Assembly (NCBI GenBank): GCA_963844435.1
Contig: CAWJOG010000002.1
Span: forward strand, 417,761 to 481,760
Source of the DNA: JBDSLU01 sp963844435
GTDB taxonomy: Bacteria > Acidobacteriota > Vicinamibacteria > Vicinamibacterales > Vicinamibacteraceae
Reading direction: 5' to 3'
DNA length: 64,000 bases
In this document: positions 63,662-64,000 of the stretch, piece after piece
How positions within the stretch are numbered: the stretch's first letter is position 1
Layout: every line of letters begins with the position of its first letter
Notes under the pieces: generated by a model
Database searches by the model: none
Seen by the model: the letters and a program-made list of their open reading frames with translations, nothing else
Told to the model about the DNA's origin: nothing
Made by a program: the position numbers and the translations under genes

Positions 63662-64000
63662 CTACGCCTTCTTCTGTCGTTCGGCGTCGCGGATCGCCCG
63701 CCACACTTTGTCCCGGCTCAGCGGCATGTCGATGTGCCGCACGCCCAGCGGGGACAGCGCATCGATGACGGCGTTGACAAACGCCGCCGGGCTGCCGACG
63801 TTCGGGCTCTCGCCCACGCCTTTCGCGCCCATCGGATGGTGCGGGCTCGGCGTCACGGTATTCCCTACTTCCCACGACGGCGTTTCGAACGACGTCGGCA
63901 CGAGGTAATCCGTGAAGTTGGTGTTCAGGTTGTTGCCCTCGGCGTCGTACTGGATCTCCTGGGTGAACGCCATCGCGAAGCCTTCGGTCAGCCCGCCATG
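63662..64000 (-). CDS. coxL: Aerobic CO dehydrogenase large subunit-like protein, C-terminus only
   Basis: The frame is open to the right edge, so only the last 112 residues are seen. They include TPSPHHPMGAKGVGESPNVG, the conserved segment with the catalytic glutamate of molybdenum hydroxylases, and the family ending HIDMPLSRDKVWRAI. The cox accessory genes downstream support a CO dehydrogenase large subunit over xanthine dehydrogenase, but the active-site loop that distinguishes form I (Cys-containing) from form II lies outside the window. Confidence 0.87.
   Translation of the reverse strand, partial: HGGLTEGFAMAFTQEIQYDAEGNNLNTNFTDYLVPTSFETPSWEVGNTVTPSPHHPMGAKGVGESPNVGSPAAFVNAVIDALSPLGVRHIDMPLSRDKVWRAIRDAERQKKA

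Noticed and set aside
1..64000. CRISPR arrays, tRNA or rRNA genes, IS elements and prophage genes
   Set aside because: No repeat-spacer pattern, cloverleaf, rRNA signature, transposase or phage structural gene was recognised. A tRNA scan could still find one missed by eye.

Overview
The window is GC-rich and densely coded on both strands. Its gene content points to Acidobacteriota, most likely a Vicinamibacteria-type soil bacterium. The markers are a PadR-linked orphan permease remnant of the acidobacterial ADOP type, a TonB receptor with a CarboxypepD-like N-terminus, a PQQ dehydrogenase cluster, PEGA and DinB proteins, and several ECF sigma factors. No rRNA, tRNA, CRISPR array, transposase or phage gene was recognised. 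The taxonomic call is inference from gene families, not from a marker gene.

Layout. 1-10 kb: a partial zinc metallopeptidase, CBS and universal stress proteins, a kinase-like protein, a short HPF, a phosphoesterase, an NhaA homologue without its aspartate pair, and a PEGA protein. 10.4-19.4 kb: a five-gene catabolic operon (PQQ dehydrogenase, TIM-barrel isomerase, SDR, cyclase, zinc dehydrogenase) with an IclR regulator, a ThuA protein and a BKACE enzyme; a shared 11-mer marks two of its intergenic regions. 19.4-25.6 kb: an outer-membrane assembly operon (beta-barrel lipoprotein, BamA/Omp85, lipoprotein, degenerate response regulator) divergent from an ECF sigma and a membrane partner. 25.7-30.2 kb: an SDR, fdhD head-to-head with a formate-dehydrogenase-like molybdoenzyme, and a VapBC-type toxin-antitoxin pair. 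30.2-34.8 kb: a four-gene overlapping DUF1059-MOSC-ECF-antisigma operon, a deleted permease with its PadR regulator, an ECF sigma factor fused to a PheS-like synthetase core, and a DinB protein. 34.8-45.4 kb: a pectin/uronate locus (TonB receptor, KduI/IolB, KduD, ROK regulator, esterase, PL10-like pectate lyase) with a CDF transporter. 45.5-50.7 kb: AraC, amidohydrolase, two zinc dehydrogenases and a methyltransferase. 51-57.1 kb: asparaginase, two Asp:Ala exchangers and aspartate 4-decarboxylase, together an Asn/Asp to Ala plus CO2 energy cycle. 57.1-59.3 kb: a formylglycine-generating-enzyme homologue and a DUF1207 protein. 59.3-64 kb: the maturation end of an aerobic CO dehydrogenase cluster, with coxL running off the right edge.

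Two points frame any use of this annotation. First, the sigma factor-PheS fusion at 32960-34231 is the best candidate for an undescribed system. Second, about 21 reading-frame breaks interrupt otherwise well-conserved genes. Twenty of them go in the same direction (one extra base, usually beside a short G or C run), and half lie between 51 and 59 kb. This looks like residual insertion error in the assembly rather than real gene decay, so the disrupted genes are annotated at full length with the break positions.
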